From positions 580,975 through 644,974 of the forward strand of contig NZ_RMBX01000002.1 of the NCBI RefSeq assembly GCF_003807585.1: a stretch of 64,000 nucleotides of DNA, read 5' to 3'. Source of the DNA: Chitinophaga barathri (lineage in GTDB: Bacteria > Bacteroidota > Bacteroidia > Chitinophagales > Chitinophagaceae). Positions 51,272 to 60,307 of this stretch are shown here, piece by piece. Every line of letters starts with the position of its first letter. Within the stretch, counting starts at the first letter, position 1. The notes under the pieces are model-generated. The model searched no databases and was not told where the DNA came from. It was given only the letters and a program-made list of their open reading frames with translations. Position numbers and translations under genes: made by a program.

Positions 51272-51988
51272 TTAATCCCTCTTCTTTACGCTGCCGGAGC
51301 CGATCTTGCTCACTGTCAGGCTCGGTTCTCCTTTATAATATATGTCTCCGCTGCCAATCGTATTGGCTTTCAATGCACGGCTTGCATGGAGCTCTACGTT
51401 CCCGCTCCCGGCGATATTCACTTCGGCGGTTTCCGCCAGCAAAGCACTCGCGTCGCAATTGCCGCTGCCAGCCAGGCTGATGTCCACATCACGGGTTTCG
51501 CCCTTCAGCTCGATATTGCCGCTGCCGGCAAGGTCTATACTGATCTCCGGCGCATTAAACACCCCTTTCAGGTCCCCGCTGCCGGACAGGCCGATGTGCA
51601 CGGGGGCGGGTGAGTTATAGATGCCCGTCAGCTCCACGTTGCCGGAGCCGGAAAGCTCCACGCCTTCCAGCACCTGGGCGGAAATAAACACTTTCACGTC
51701 CCTGTGGGTGCGGATGTTCGTATTCCTTCTATAGCGGATCTCCAGCTTGTCGCCGTCTTCCACCAGCTCAATCATCGGCAGGATATTGTCCTCGCCTTCC
51801 AGGGTAACGGTGGTGCTGCCGCCCTGGGTCACATACACATCCATGGAGCCGGACACTTCCAGTTGCCTGAAAGGCCTTACTTCACGGGTTTCTTTGGTCA
51901 CATTGCCGCTCCCGCTCACGCCATCGCAGGCTGCCAGGAAGGGGACAAATAACATAAGCGATAAGAGATATTTTAATTGCGTTTTCAT
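51272..51988 (-). CDS. GIN-domain (DUF2807) lipoprotein
   Basis: 238 residues from ATG 51988, with an SPII signal ([11 protein letters not shown]). The rest is a right-handed beta-helix-like fold of the DUF2807 'head GIN' type, visible as repeated SGSGN-like turns: [63 protein letters not shown], spaced about 18-20 residues apart. Function unknown, common in Bacteroidota cell envelopes. Divergent from guaA; the longer frame to 52222 overlaps guaA and is rejected. Confidence 0.88.
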   Translation of the reverse strand: MKTQLKYLLSLMLFVPFLAACDGVSGSGNVTKETREVRPFRQLEVSGSMDVYVTQGGSTTVTLEGEDNILPMIELVEDGDKLEIRYRRNTNIRTHRDVKVFISAQVLEGVELSGSGNVELTGIYNSPAPVHIGLSGSGDLKGVFNAPEISIDLAGSGNIELKGETRDVDISLAGSGNCDASALLAETAEVNIAGSGNVELHASRALKANTIGSGDIYYKGEPSLTVSKIGSGSVKKRD

Positions 51989-52107
51989 ATTTAGGTCAAT
52001 TTGGGTACGGTTCTGGGGCGGAAAATACAAAGAATTCCGCAAACCAAAGTCCATCGCTATTTTGCGTGATATCTGCCGAAAGCAAAAACCAAAGTCCGAA
52101 ATTCCTT

Positions 52108-52115
52108 TATCTTTG
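52108..52115 (+). promoter_or_regulatory. -7 box giving a nearly leaderless guaA mRNA
   Basis: TATCTTTG matches TAnnTTTG exactly and is followed by only CACCACC before the guaA ATG at 52123. A transcript starting at the usual distance would have a leader of zero to three bases. Confidence 0.5.
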
Positions 52116-52122
52116 CACCACC

Positions 52123-53661
52123 ATGACAGAAAAGATATTGATCCTCGATTTCGGTTCCCAGTATACCCAGTTGATTGCGCGCTGCATAAGGGAACTGAAC
52201 GTTTATTGTGAAATACAGCCATGTACCAAACCCATCCAATGGGAAGACAGTATTAAAGGAATTATCCTCTCCGGTTCTCCTTTTTCCGTGAACGATCCCC
52301 AGGCTCCCATAGTGGACATCAAAGCCATGGGCGACAAAGTACCCGTGCTCGGCGTATGCTATGGCGCCCAGCTGATGGCCAAGGTATTTGGCGGCGAAGT
52401 GGCCAAAAGCGCCCACCGCGAGTACGGCCGTGCATTTATGGAGCACAGCGACAAGGAAGAGCCCCTCTTTTTCGACATTTCTCTTAAAAGCCAGGTGTGG
52501 ATGAGCCATGCGGACACAATTACCCGTCTGCCCGAATCCTTCATCCCCATCGCGCACACCGAAAATATCCCGGTGGCGGCCTTCAAAAGCCATACCCTGG
52601 CTAAGAACCCGCTGCTTGCCATCCAGTTCCACGCGGAAGTAACGCACTCCCTCGAAGGCAAACAAATCCTCCGCAACTTCCTCGTACACATCTGCGGCAT
52701 CCGGCAGGAATGGACGCCCGCTGCGTTTGTGCAGGAAACCGTTACCCGCATCAAAGAACAGGTGGGTGACAAAAAAGTGGTGATGGCTCTCAGCGGCGGC
52801 GTGGATTCCACGGTAGCGGCGGAACTCATCCACAAAGCCATCGGCCCCAACCTGTATTGTGTGTTTGTGGACAACGGCCTGCTGCGGAAAGACGAGTTCG
52901 AAACCGTGCTGGACTCCTATAAACACATGGGTCTCAACGTAAAAGGCGTAAATGCCAAAGACCTTTTTTACGGCCAGCTGAACGGCATAAAGGACCCTGA
53001 AGAAAAACGCAAGATCATCGGCCGCCTCTTTATCGAGGTATTCCAGCAGGAATCCGCCGAACTGAAAGATATCGCCTTCCTGGGCCAGGGCACCATTTAC
53101 CCGGACGTGATCGAATCCGTATCGGTAAACGGCCCCTCCGCCACCATCAAAAGCCACCACAATGTGGGCGGCCTGCCTGAAAAGATGAAGATGGGACTCG
53201 TGGAGCCCCTCCGTTTCCTCTTCAAAGACGAGGTGCGCCGCGTAGGCAAGGAGATCGGCATCAGCGACATCTTCCTGGCCCGCCACCCCTTCCCCGGCCC
53301 GGGCCTGGCTATCCGCATCCTCGGCGAGATCACCCCCGATAAGGTGGCCATGCTCCAGGACGCAGACGCCATCTGGATCGAAAACCTGAAAGAATCAGGC
53401 CTGTACAACCAGGTATGGCAGGCAGGCACCATCCTGCTGCCCGTACAGAGCGTGGGCGTAATGGGAGACGAAAGGACCTACGAGTTCACCGTCGCCCTCC
53501 GCGCGGTAACTTCCACGGACGGTATGACGGCAGACTGGGCCCACCTCCCCTACGAGTTCCTCGCAAAAGTTTCCAACGACATTATTAATAAAGTAAAGGG
53601 TATCAACCGCGTGGTGTACGACATCAGCTCCAAACCGCCGGCTACCATTGAGTGGGAATAA
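52123..53661 (+). CDS. guaA: GMP synthase (glutamine-hydrolysing)
   Basis: 512 residues converting XMP to GMP. Class I glutaminase domain: Cys79 in [10 protein letters not shown] and the His/Glu in QFHAEVTHS (most homologues have HPEVTHT). ATP-pyrophosphatase domain: [19 protein letters not shown]-loop, then [26 protein letters not shown] and the C-terminal dimer domain ending in [14 protein letters not shown] 52123 is chosen over 52066 because the -7 box lies between them. Confidence 0.97.
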   Translation: MTEKILILDFGSQYTQLIARCIRELNVYCEIQPCTKPIQWEDSIKGIILSGSPFSVNDPQAPIVDIKAMGDKVPVLGVCYGAQLMAKVFGGEVAKSAHREYGRAFMEHSDKEEPLFFDISLKSQVWMSHADTITRLPESFIPIAHTENIPVAAFKSHTLAKNPLLAIQFHAEVTHSLEGKQILRNFLVHICGIRQEWTPAAFVQETVTRIKEQVGDKKVVMALSGGVDSTVAAELIHKAIGPNLYCVFVDNGLLRKDEFETVLDSYKHMGLNVKGVNAKDLFYGQLNGIKDPEEKRKIIGRLFIEVFQQESAELKDIAFLGQGTIYPDVIESVSVNGPSATIKSHHNVGGLPEKMKMGLVEPLRFLFKDEVRRVGKEIGISDIFLARHPFPGPGLAIRILGEITPDKVAMLQDADAIWIENLKESGLYNQVWQAGTILLPVQSVGVMGDERTYEFTVALRAVTSTDGMTADWAHLPYEFLAKVSNDIINKVKGINRVVYDISSKPPATIEWE

Positions 53662-53687
53662 TATAATATTGGTATAAAACAGTGATT

Positions 53688-53732
53688 ACGAACTACGGAT
53701 GAGTTATTTTTTTCATCCGTAGTTCGTTTTTT
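53688..53732 (+). terminator. Intrinsic terminator of guaA
   Basis: ACGAACTACGGATGA (53688-53702) pairs over 15 bp with TCATCCGTAGTTCGT (53713-53727); the 10-nt loop is T-rich and the stem is followed by TTTTTCTTTTT. Confidence 0.88.
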
Positions 53733-53771
53733 CTTTTTCCTGTGGAATGATTTTTGCAATTTTGGCACCAT

Positions 53772-55100
53772 ATGAACCGATCGAGAACATTTAGCAGTCT
53801 TGCCCTGACCATATCCGTCATGTTGATGATGCAAGCCTGTAGCATTTTCCGGCCCGCAGCCACGAAAACGGACGGTCCTCCCCCTGAGCTGAGCAAGCCC
53901 AAACCTGTTGACAAACAACCGGAAACAAAGCAGCCCGAAGCTAACAAAGCCGCCCCTTTTAACGTACCGGCCTTTGCGAAGGAAGTGAAACGCGCCAACT
54001 ATACTGTGGCCGTTTTTGCCCCGCTTTACCTGGATTCCGTATTCGCCACCTCCGCAGACATTCCCGGCAGGACCATGCCGCGCTATGTAATGCCCGGCCT
54101 GGAATTTTACGAAGGCGTACAGCTGGCGCTGGATTCCCTCCAAAGCCATGGCATGCAGCTCACCGTCCAGGTGTTTGACAACAAAGCCAAAAACAACGAT
54201 GTGGCCGCCCTCCTGCGCAACCGCCAGCTTGACAATACAGACCTGATCATCGGCGCCGTAGGCACTCCCGAGTTCAAACTCCTCAGCGACTTCGCCAGAC
54301 AAAAAGAGATCAATTTCGTATCCGCCACCTATCCGAACGATGGCGGCGTGACCGGCAACCCTTTCCTGTTCATTACCAACAGCACCCTCCGCAGCCACGT
54401 GGAAGCCATGCATGAATACGCGCAGAAAGGATTCGCCAATAAAAATATCGTGATCCTCCGCAGGAACACAAACTTCGAAGCGGGCATCGCGGGCAATATC
54501 AAAACGGCCTGGGATAAGATGACCTACGACAAAAAAGCCCGCGTCCGCGAGCTGGTATGGAGCGACGCCACCACCGAAGGCGAGCTGAGCCAGCTGCTGC
54601 TCACGGACCGCCCGAACCTTATCATCATCACCGCGCTGGACGAAGTGGGCGCCAAAAGCATCCTCCGGAAGCTGGCCTCCCAGAAAGCCACCTACCCGAT
54701 GCAGGTGTTCGGCATGCCCACCTGGGACATCATGAAGTTCAAAGAACCCGAGTTCGCCGGCATCACGATGTATTATTCCTCCCCGTATTACAACGACAAA
54801 ACGGACATTTACAGCAAATACGTAACGGACCAGTTCAGGAAAGTATACAAAGCCCGCCCCTCCGATATGGCGTTCAAAGGTTTTGAGCTGACCTGGTACT
54901 TTGTGAACCTGCTCAGCCAGGACGGCTTGTATTTCAACAAAGACGTGAACAAACCCAACAACCGTGTGTTCACCACCTTCAATTTCCAGCCGGTATACCT
55001 GAAGGAAGGCGAGGAAATGCCCGATTATTTCGAAAACAAAAATATTTATATCATCCAGAAGGGCGACAGCGCGGACTTCAAGATGAATACCGCATTATAG
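53772..55100 (+). CDS. Lipoprotein with type 1 periplasmic-binding fold
   Basis: 442 residues from ATG 53772. SPII signal (SVMLMMQACSIF), then a Pro/Lys-rich linker (about 30-65), then two alternating alpha/beta lobes of a leucine-binding-protein-like domain: YTVAVFAPLYLDSVF, LEFYEGVQLALDSL, LIIGAVGTPEFKLLSDFARQKEINFVSATYP, IVILRRNTNFEAGIAGN, LIIITALDEVGAKSIL. Similar folds occur in amino-acid receptors and in LpoA-type cell-wall regulators. No transporter genes are adjacent, so a regulatory or envelope role is as likely as uptake. Confidence 0.82.
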   Translation: MNRSRTFSSLALTISVMLMMQACSIFRPAATKTDGPPPELSKPKPVDKQPETKQPEANKAAPFNVPAFAKEVKRANYTVAVFAPLYLDSVFATSADIPGRTMPRYVMPGLEFYEGVQLALDSLQSHGMQLTVQVFDNKAKNNDVAALLRNRQLDNTDLIIGAVGTPEFKLLSDFARQKEINFVSATYPNDGGVTGNPFLFITNSTLRSHVEAMHEYAQKGFANKNIVILRRNTNFEAGIAGNIKTAWDKMTYDKKARVRELVWSDATTEGELSQLLLTDRPNLIIITALDEVGAKSILRKLASQKATYPMQVFGMPTWDIMKFKEPEFAGITMYYSSPYYNDKTDIYSKYVTDQFRKVYKARPSDMAFKGFELTWYFVNLLSQDGLYFNKDVNKPNNRVFTTFNFQPVYLKEGEEMPDYFENKNIYIIQKGDSADFKMNTAL

Positions 55101-55120
55101 GCTGCGTATACAGCCGAAAT

Positions 55121-55158
55121 AAAAAGGGGATAGCCGGGTTACGGCTATCCCCTTTTTT
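55121..55158 (+). terminator. Intrinsic terminator of the lipoprotein gene
   Basis: AAAAAGGGGATAGCCG-GGTTA-CGGCTATCCCCTTTTT, a 16-bp perfect stem ending in a T run, 20 nt past the stop. Confidence 0.9.
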
Positions 55159-55221
55159 AATGATTACCCGGAAAGCCCGTCATTGCGGAGATACTCATTT
55201 TTAGTTTAAATTCGGTGATCC

Positions 55222-56223
55222 ATGCAACCCGTACTCACCTTTACAGACAGCGGCATTTACTGCCCGGCCGGGGATTTTTACATCGATCCCTGGAAGCCGG
55301 TGGACCGTGCGGTGATCACCCACGCTCATTCCGATCATGCCCGCTGGGGAAATAAAAAATATCTCTGCACCAAAGATTCCGTTCCCTTATTGCAGCTCCG
55401 CCTGGGCCAGGACATTGCCGTAGAAGGCGCTGGCTGGGGCGAAACGGTGCAGATCAACGGGGCCGCCGTATCCTTCCATCCGGCAGGGCACATGATAGGC
55501 TCCGCGCAGGTAAAAGTGACGGTGGGCGGGCAGACCTGGGTGGCCAGCGGGGATTATAAAACAGAGAATGACGGCATCTCCGGCCAGTTTGAGCCCATCC
55601 GTTGCCACGTCTTCATCACCGAAAGCACCTTTGGCCTGCCGATCTATCACTGGCGGCCGCAGTCTGCATTGTTCAAAGACATGGAAGACTGGATGAAAGA
55701 AAACGACAACGCCGGAAAAAACAGCATCCTGCTGGGATACAGCCTGGGCAAGGCACAGCGGCTGCTGTATAATCTGCAGCATACGGGAAGGCATTTTTTA
55801 GTGCACGGCGCCATTTACAACGCGCATGAAGTACTGTTAAAAGCCGGCTGGAACCTGCCGCCGGTAGAGCTTATCACCCCGGACACGCCCAAAGAACGAT
55901 TTAAGAACAGCCTGGTCATAGCACCGCCTTCCACGGCGGACAGCACCTGGATGCGGAAGCTGGCCCCTTACTCCCTCGGTGTATGCAGCGGCTGGATGCA
56001 GGTGCGCGGCAATTCCCGCAGGATGAATGCCGACGCGGGTTTTGCGATTTCCGATCATGCGGACTGGCAGGGATTGTTAAGCACCATCAAGGAGACGGGC
56101 GCGGAAAAAGTATTTGTCACACATGGCTTCAGCAGCGTACTGGCACGTTACCTGCAGGAACACAACATACAGGCCGAAGAAATAAAAACAGCCTTCGGCA
56201 CGGAAGAAGAAACAACGGCATAA
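55222..56223 (+). CDS. Ligase-associated DNA exonuclease (metallo-beta-lactamase fold)
   Basis: 333 residues, the exonuclease of the four-gene ligase-associated repair set. It has the MBL signature THAHSDHARWG (HxHxDH), then HPAGHMIGSAQVKV, SGDYKTENDG and TESTFGLPIYHW (the beta-CASP-like region), with ISDHADWQG and VTHGF near the C-terminus. The next gene, the ATP-dependent ligase, starts 1 nt after its stop. Likely trims DNA ends before ligation. Confidence 0.92.
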   Translation: MQPVLTFTDSGIYCPAGDFYIDPWKPVDRAVITHAHSDHARWGNKKYLCTKDSVPLLQLRLGQDIAVEGAGWGETVQINGAAVSFHPAGHMIGSAQVKVTVGGQTWVASGDYKTENDGISGQFEPIRCHVFITESTFGLPIYHWRPQSALFKDMEDWMKENDNAGKNSILLGYSLGKAQRLLYNLQHTGRHFLVHGAIYNAHEVLLKAGWNLPPVELITPDTPKERFKNSLVIAPPSTADSTWMRKLAPYSLGVCSGWMQVRGNSRRMNADAGFAISDHADWQGLLSTIKETGAEKVFVTHGFSSVLARYLQEHNIQAEEIKTAFGTEEETTA

Positions 56224-56224
56224 C

Positions 56225-57823
56225 ATGCACCACTTCTCGCAACTCATATCCACACTGGCCGGCAGCACCAAAACCAACGAAAAGCTGGAGGCGCTGAGCA
56301 ATTATTTTGCTTCGGCGGATGAGCGGGATAAACCCTGGGTGCTGGCACTTTTCTCCGGCCGCAGGCCCAAGCGTGTAGTGAATTCCACCCAGCTGCGCCA
56401 ATGGTGTATGGAAGCCACCGCCTTGCCGGAATGGCTCTTTTCCGAATGTTATCATACCGTGGGCGATCTCGCGGAAACCATCGCGTTGCTGCTGCCGCCA
56501 CCCGAAACAAAAGCGGCCGCACAGCCGCTGCATTACTGGCTGGAGGCATTGCTCACGCTTGAAAAAGCACCGGAAACAGAAAAGGCGGCTTTCATCCGCA
56601 ATGCCTGGGACCAGATGCAGCCCAATGAACGTTTTGTTTTTAATAAACTGATCACCGGCGGCTTCCGCATCGGCGTGTCGCAGAGCACGATCGTGAATGC
56701 TTTATCGCGAACGTACCAGCTGGAGCCGGCCGTCGTCTCCCACATGATCAGCGGCAACTGGGACCCGCAGCAGATCACGCTGCCGCAGCTGCTCAGCGAT
56801 GCCGCCAGTAATCCGGACGATTCAAAACCTTACCCGTTCTTCCTGGCCTATGCGCTGGAAAATAAACCCGAAGAGCTGGGCCAGCCGGAAGAATGGCAGG
56901 CGGAATGGAAGTGGGACGGCATCCGCGGGCAGATCATCCGGCGGAACGGGCAGCTGTTCATCTGGTCCCGCGGGGAAGAACTGATCACGGAAAAATTCCC
57001 CGAACTTACTGCGCTCCTGCCTTTCCTGCCGGACGGCGTGGCCATCGATGGTGAAATACTCGCCTATGACCAGCAGCAACAGCGCCCGTTGCCTTTCCAG
57101 GCCTTGCAGACGCGCATCGGCCGGAAAAACGTCACCAAAAAACAATTACAGGAAGCGCCGGTGGCATTCCTCAGCTACGACCTGCTGGAATGGAACGGGG
57201 AAGACATACGCCTGCGCCCGCTACAAGAGCGCCGCCAGCTGCTGGAAGACCTGGTACAAAAAGTACAGCAGCCCGCCCTGAGAATATCGCCGCCCATCAC
57301 TTACGCCAGCTGGGAAGAACTCGCCGCCATCCGCGAACGCTCCCGCGATAATGCCAGCGAAGGTATCATGCTGAAAAAGATCAGTTCTGTCTACCAGACA
57401 GGCCGCCGCCGTGGCGACTGGTGGAAATGGAAAATAGATCCCTTCACCGTGGATGCCGTGATGGTGTACGCCCAGAAAGGCCATGGCCGCCGCTCCAATC
57501 TTTATACGGATTATACCTTTGCCGTGCGCAACGGCGATCAGCTGGTGCCCTTTGCCAAGGCCTATTCCGGCCTTACGGACAAAGAAATAGCCGAGGTGGA
57601 CAATTGGGTGAAACGGAATGCCGTGGAGAAATTCGGGCCGGTACGCACTGTAAAGCCGGAACTTGTTTTTGAAATAGCATTCGAAGGTATCGCCGCTTCC
57701 AACCGCCACAAATCAGGCATCGCGCTGCGTTTCCCGCGCATACACCGCTGGCGGCAGGATAAGCCGGTGGAAGAGATCAATACGCTGGATGATCTGAAAG
57801 AATTATTGCGGCAGCAGGGTTAA
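56225..57823 (+). CDS. ATP-dependent DNA ligase, ligase-associated repair type
   Basis: 532-residue single-polypeptide ligase. The N-terminal helical domain (1-200) is followed by the adenylation motif EWKWDGIRGQIIRR with the AMP-binding lysine, WSRGEELITEKFPEL, AIDGEILAYD (motif III), LSYDLLEWNGED, GIMLKKISSVYQTGRR (motif IV) and WWKWKIDP (motif V), then an OB-fold ending in VFEIAFEGIAASNRHKSGIALRFPRIHRW (shown partly). It partners with the exonuclease upstream, and the helicase and phosphoesterase 2.5 kb downstream. Confidence 0.95.
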   Translation: MHHFSQLISTLAGSTKTNEKLEALSNYFASADERDKPWVLALFSGRRPKRVVNSTQLRQWCMEATALPEWLFSECYHTVGDLAETIALLLPPPETKAAAQPLHYWLEALLTLEKAPETEKAAFIRNAWDQMQPNERFVFNKLITGGFRIGVSQSTIVNALSRTYQLEPAVVSHMISGNWDPQQITLPQLLSDAASNPDDSKPYPFFLAYALENKPEELGQPEEWQAEWKWDGIRGQIIRRNGQLFIWSRGEELITEKFPELTALLPFLPDGVAIDGEILAYDQQQQRPLPFQALQTRIGRKNVTKKQLQEAPVAFLSYDLLEWNGEDIRLRPLQERRQLLEDLVQKVQQPALRISPPITYASWEELAAIRERSRDNASEGIMLKKISSVYQTGRRRGDWWKWKIDPFTVDAVMVYAQKGHGRRSNLYTDYTFAVRNGDQLVPFAKAYSGLTDKEIAEVDNWVKRNAVEKFGPVRTVKPELVFEIAFEGIAASNRHKSGIALRFPRIHRWRQDKPVEEINTLDDLKELLRQQG

Positions 57824-58122
57824 GCAGCAGGACATCTTTCCTTTTCAGGTCTTCATTTACTTCCCATTCCCCGCTTTTCCTATTCCCCCTTTAGTCTACA
57901 GAATTTGTGTCGGGAAACTCTCCTACCTTTACTTTCGCCGGAACGCAACCGGCCACCAAAACATCCTTTGTGCCATTAGAAAAACACAAGAGGAAAGAAC
58001 CAATCATAAGCAAACCAACATTAAAAAAACGCAATTGTACCAGCCATTGCTATGATAAAGGCTTCCTGCTGTGCCGCATACCGGATGCATCCTATTACAC
58101 GTGAAAATTGTTGCAAGAAAAC
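57824..58122 (+). other. Intergenic region upstream of the TSUP permease
   Basis: No solid gene. It contains a possible -7 box (TACCTTTA, about 57926), a small hairpin GCCGG-AACGCAA-CCGGC (57938-57954) and an open frame without ATG that ends 18 nt before the permease start. Its last part encodes NCTSHCYDKGFLLCRIPDASYYT. With a GTG near 57970 this would be a 45-residue peptide with three Cys close together. Confidence 0.35.
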
Positions 58123-58938
58123 ATGGAACTGCATGCCTTATTGTTGTTAGTCGGACTCGGATTTCTCATCGGTACCTTCGGTACATTGATCGGGGCGGGC
58201 GGAGGATTTATTCTTATGCCGCTGCTGCTGCTCATTTACCCTGATATGCCGCCGGATGTGCTCACCAGTATTTCACTGGCGGTAGTATGCCTGAATGCTA
58301 CTTCCGGCTCTATCGCTTATGCCCGTAAAAAACGCATCGACTACAAATCCGCCTGGGCATTTGCACTCGCTACCCTGCCGGGCGCGGTGTTTGGCGCCAT
58401 GGCCACTTCCTATATCTCAAGGCACACTTTTAACATCATCCTGGGCGTGCTGCTGATCGTGATCGCCGTGTTCCTCATCCTGAAGCCCAAACAGGGCGGC
58501 TATGCGGGCAGGAACAATAAAGGAAAATGCGTGGAAAGGGATATCATCGAAAAAAACGGGGAAGAACACCATTATAAGTTCAATATCTGGTACGGCATTG
58601 GCATCAGTTTCCTGGTGGGTTTCGTTAGCAGCCTGCTGGGTATCGGCGGCGGTATTATCCACGTGCCCGCGCTGATCAGCCTGCTCAATTTCCCGATCCA
58701 TATCGCTACGGCCACTTCGCATTTTATACTTGCTATCATGTCCCTCGCCGGCACCATTGTGCATATGATACAGGGCAGCTTCTGGGAAGGCTGGCAAACG
58801 GCGGTGGCCATCGGCACGGGAGTGATACTCGGCGCCCAGCTGGGTGCGGGGCTTTCCAGCCGGGTAAAACCCAAAGGGATCATTCTTGCGCTGGCCGGGG
58901 CATTGCTGCTGGTGGGCGTAAGATTATTATTCACCTGA
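58123..58938 (+). CDS. TSUP family permease (TauE/SafE, sulfur compound transport)
   Basis: 271 residues, about seven to eight helices in two halves, each opening with a Gly-rich motif: FGTLIGAGGGFILMPLLLL (N half) and VSSLLGIGGGIIHVPALISLL (C half), the family hallmark. A hydrophilic loop lies at about 125-155. Members move sulfite, sulfoacetate, sulfate or similar anions. It sits between the two halves of the ligase-associated gene set. Its stop (TGA) abuts directly the stop of the convergent NCS2 gene. Confidence 0.85.
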   Translation: MELHALLLLVGLGFLIGTFGTLIGAGGGFILMPLLLLIYPDMPPDVLTSISLAVVCLNATSGSIAYARKKRIDYKSAWAFALATLPGAVFGAMATSYISRHTFNIILGVLLIVIAVFLILKPKQGGYAGRNNKGKCVERDIIEKNGEEHHYKFNIWYGIGISFLVGFVSSLLGIGGGIIHVPALISLLNFPIHIATATSHFILAIMSLAGTIVHMIQGSFWEGWQTAVAIGTGVILGAQLGAGLSSRVKPKGIILALAGALLLVGVRLLFT

Positions 58939-60261
58939 TCATTGCAGTAAAAAACTCAGTACAAACAATACCGCCAGCACATACATCACCGGGCTGATCT
59001 CTTTGTACCGGCCGGTGAACACTTTCAGCAATACATAACTCAGCATGCCGAATACAATTCCTTCCGCAATGCTGTAAGTATATGGCATCATCACGATGGC
59101 CAGGAATGCGGGTATGGCTTCCGTCACATCTTCGAAATTTATTTTCACCACCGCGCCCATCATCAGCATCCCTACGATGATCAATGCCGGTGCGGTAGCC
59201 GCGGCAGGTATCATGGCAAACAGCGGTGCGAAGAACAATGCCAGCAGGAACATCCCCGCCACGGTCACCGCCGTAAGCCCCGTTCTCCCCCCGGAAGCGA
59301 TACCGCTCGCGCTTTCCACATAAGCCGTCACCACGCTGGTGCCCAGCAACGCTCCGGCGGTAGTGCCCACCGCATCGGCAAAAAGCGCCTGTTTCGCCCG
59401 TGGGATGCGGCCCTGCGCATCCAGCAGCCCGGCCTTGTTACAAAGCCCGATCAATGTTCCTACCGTATCAAAAAGGTTCACCATCAGCAGGGTGAACAGG
59501 ATCACGACCATATCCAGCGTAAACACTTTACTGAATTCCAGCTTAAACGCGATCGGCGAGATATCCGGCGGCAGGCTCACCAGCGAACCACCGGCAGGCC
59601 AGTGTGTGATGCCCAGCGGAATACCCGCCAGCGTAGCGATCAGGATGCCCAGCAGCAGCGCCGCGTTGATCTTCCGGTACATCAGCACGGCGCTCACGAT
59701 CAGGCCGATCAGCGCGATCAGGGGCCCGGCGCTGGTGATGTTCCCGATCCTGAGGATCACCCCGTCCAGCCGGCCCTCACCCACATGCCGCATACCCGTT
59801 TCGATGATCCCCGCGTTCGCCATGCCTATCAGCGCTATCAGCAGCCCGATGCCCACGGAAATAGCATGTTTCAGGTTCTCCGGGATACTGTTGATGATCG
59901 CTTCGCGGATGTGAAACAACGACAGGAAAATAAAAATGATCCCCTCCAGGAAAACGGCCGTGAGCGCAAACTGCCAGCTGTAGCCCATGCCCAGCACAAT
60001 AGTGTAGGCAAAAAAGGCATTCAGCCCCATGCCCGGCGCCAGCCCGATGGGCAGCCTGGCGTAAAACCCCATCACCAGCGTACCGATGGCGGCAGCCAGT
60101 GCCGTGGCTGTGATCAGGGCGTTAAAATCCATGCCCGTTTTGGACAGGATCATCGGATTTACCGCCAGGATGTAAGCCATGGTGGAAAAGGTGGTAAGCC
60201 CCGCCAGCAGTTCTTTCCTGACAGTCGTACCGTTCTCGTGTAAACGAAAGAAATCGCGCAT
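58939..60261 (-). CDS. NCS2 family permease (guanine/hypoxanthine, AzgA-like)
   Basis: 440 residues from ATG 60261, with about 14 helices. Signatures: TTFSTMAYILAVNPMILS, the IGLAPGMGLNAFFAYTIVLGMGYSW substrate-binding helix, GTSVVTAYVESASGIASGGRTGLTAV, and GMLMMGAVVKINFEDVTEAIPAFLAIVMMPYTYSIAEGIVFGM (listed in part). H+ symport of purine bases is the family role. The start 57 nt upstream (60318) overlaps the divergent helicase and its promoter and is rejected. Confidence 0.93.
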   Translation of the reverse strand: MRDFFRLHENGTTVRKELLAGLTTFSTMAYILAVNPMILSKTGMDFNALITATALAAAIGTLVMGFYARLPIGLAPGMGLNAFFAYTIVLGMGYSWQFALTAVFLEGIIFIFLSLFHIREAIINSIPENLKHAISVGIGLLIALIGMANAGIIETGMRHVGEGRLDGVILRIGNITSAGPLIALIGLIVSAVLMYRKINAALLLGILIATLAGIPLGITHWPAGGSLVSLPPDISPIAFKLEFSKVFTLDMVVILFTLLMVNLFDTVGTLIGLCNKAGLLDAQGRIPRAKQALFADAVGTTAGALLGTSVVTAYVESASGIASGGRTGLTAVTVAGMFLLALFFAPLFAMIPAAATAPALIIVGMLMMGAVVKINFEDVTEAIPAFLAIVMMPYTYSIAEGIVFGMLSYVLLKVFTGRYKEISPVMYVLAVLFVLSFLLQ

Positions 60262-60265
60262 ACGG

Positions 60266-60273
60266 CAAAGGTA
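60266..60273 (-). promoter_or_regulatory. -7 box giving a leaderless NCS2 mRNA
   Basis: Minus-strand TACCTTTG matches the -7 consensus and is followed by CCGT then the ATG at 60261. With only 4 nt between box and start codon, transcription should start at the ATG itself. Confidence 0.5.
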
Positions 60274-60307
60274 GTCCTTGCCCGAATTTTTCCTAATTTC
60301 ATGCAAG

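Noticed and set aside
55176..55187. CCCGTCATTGCG, matching the start of the REP-like element at 63750
   Set aside because: Only 12 bases match and the inverted-repeat body is absent; it could be a chance match or a remnant, and cannot be supported as an element.
57824..58122. SAM-type riboswitch before the sulfur permease
   Set aside because: No conserved SAM-I or SAM-II core was found; only one short hairpin is visible.
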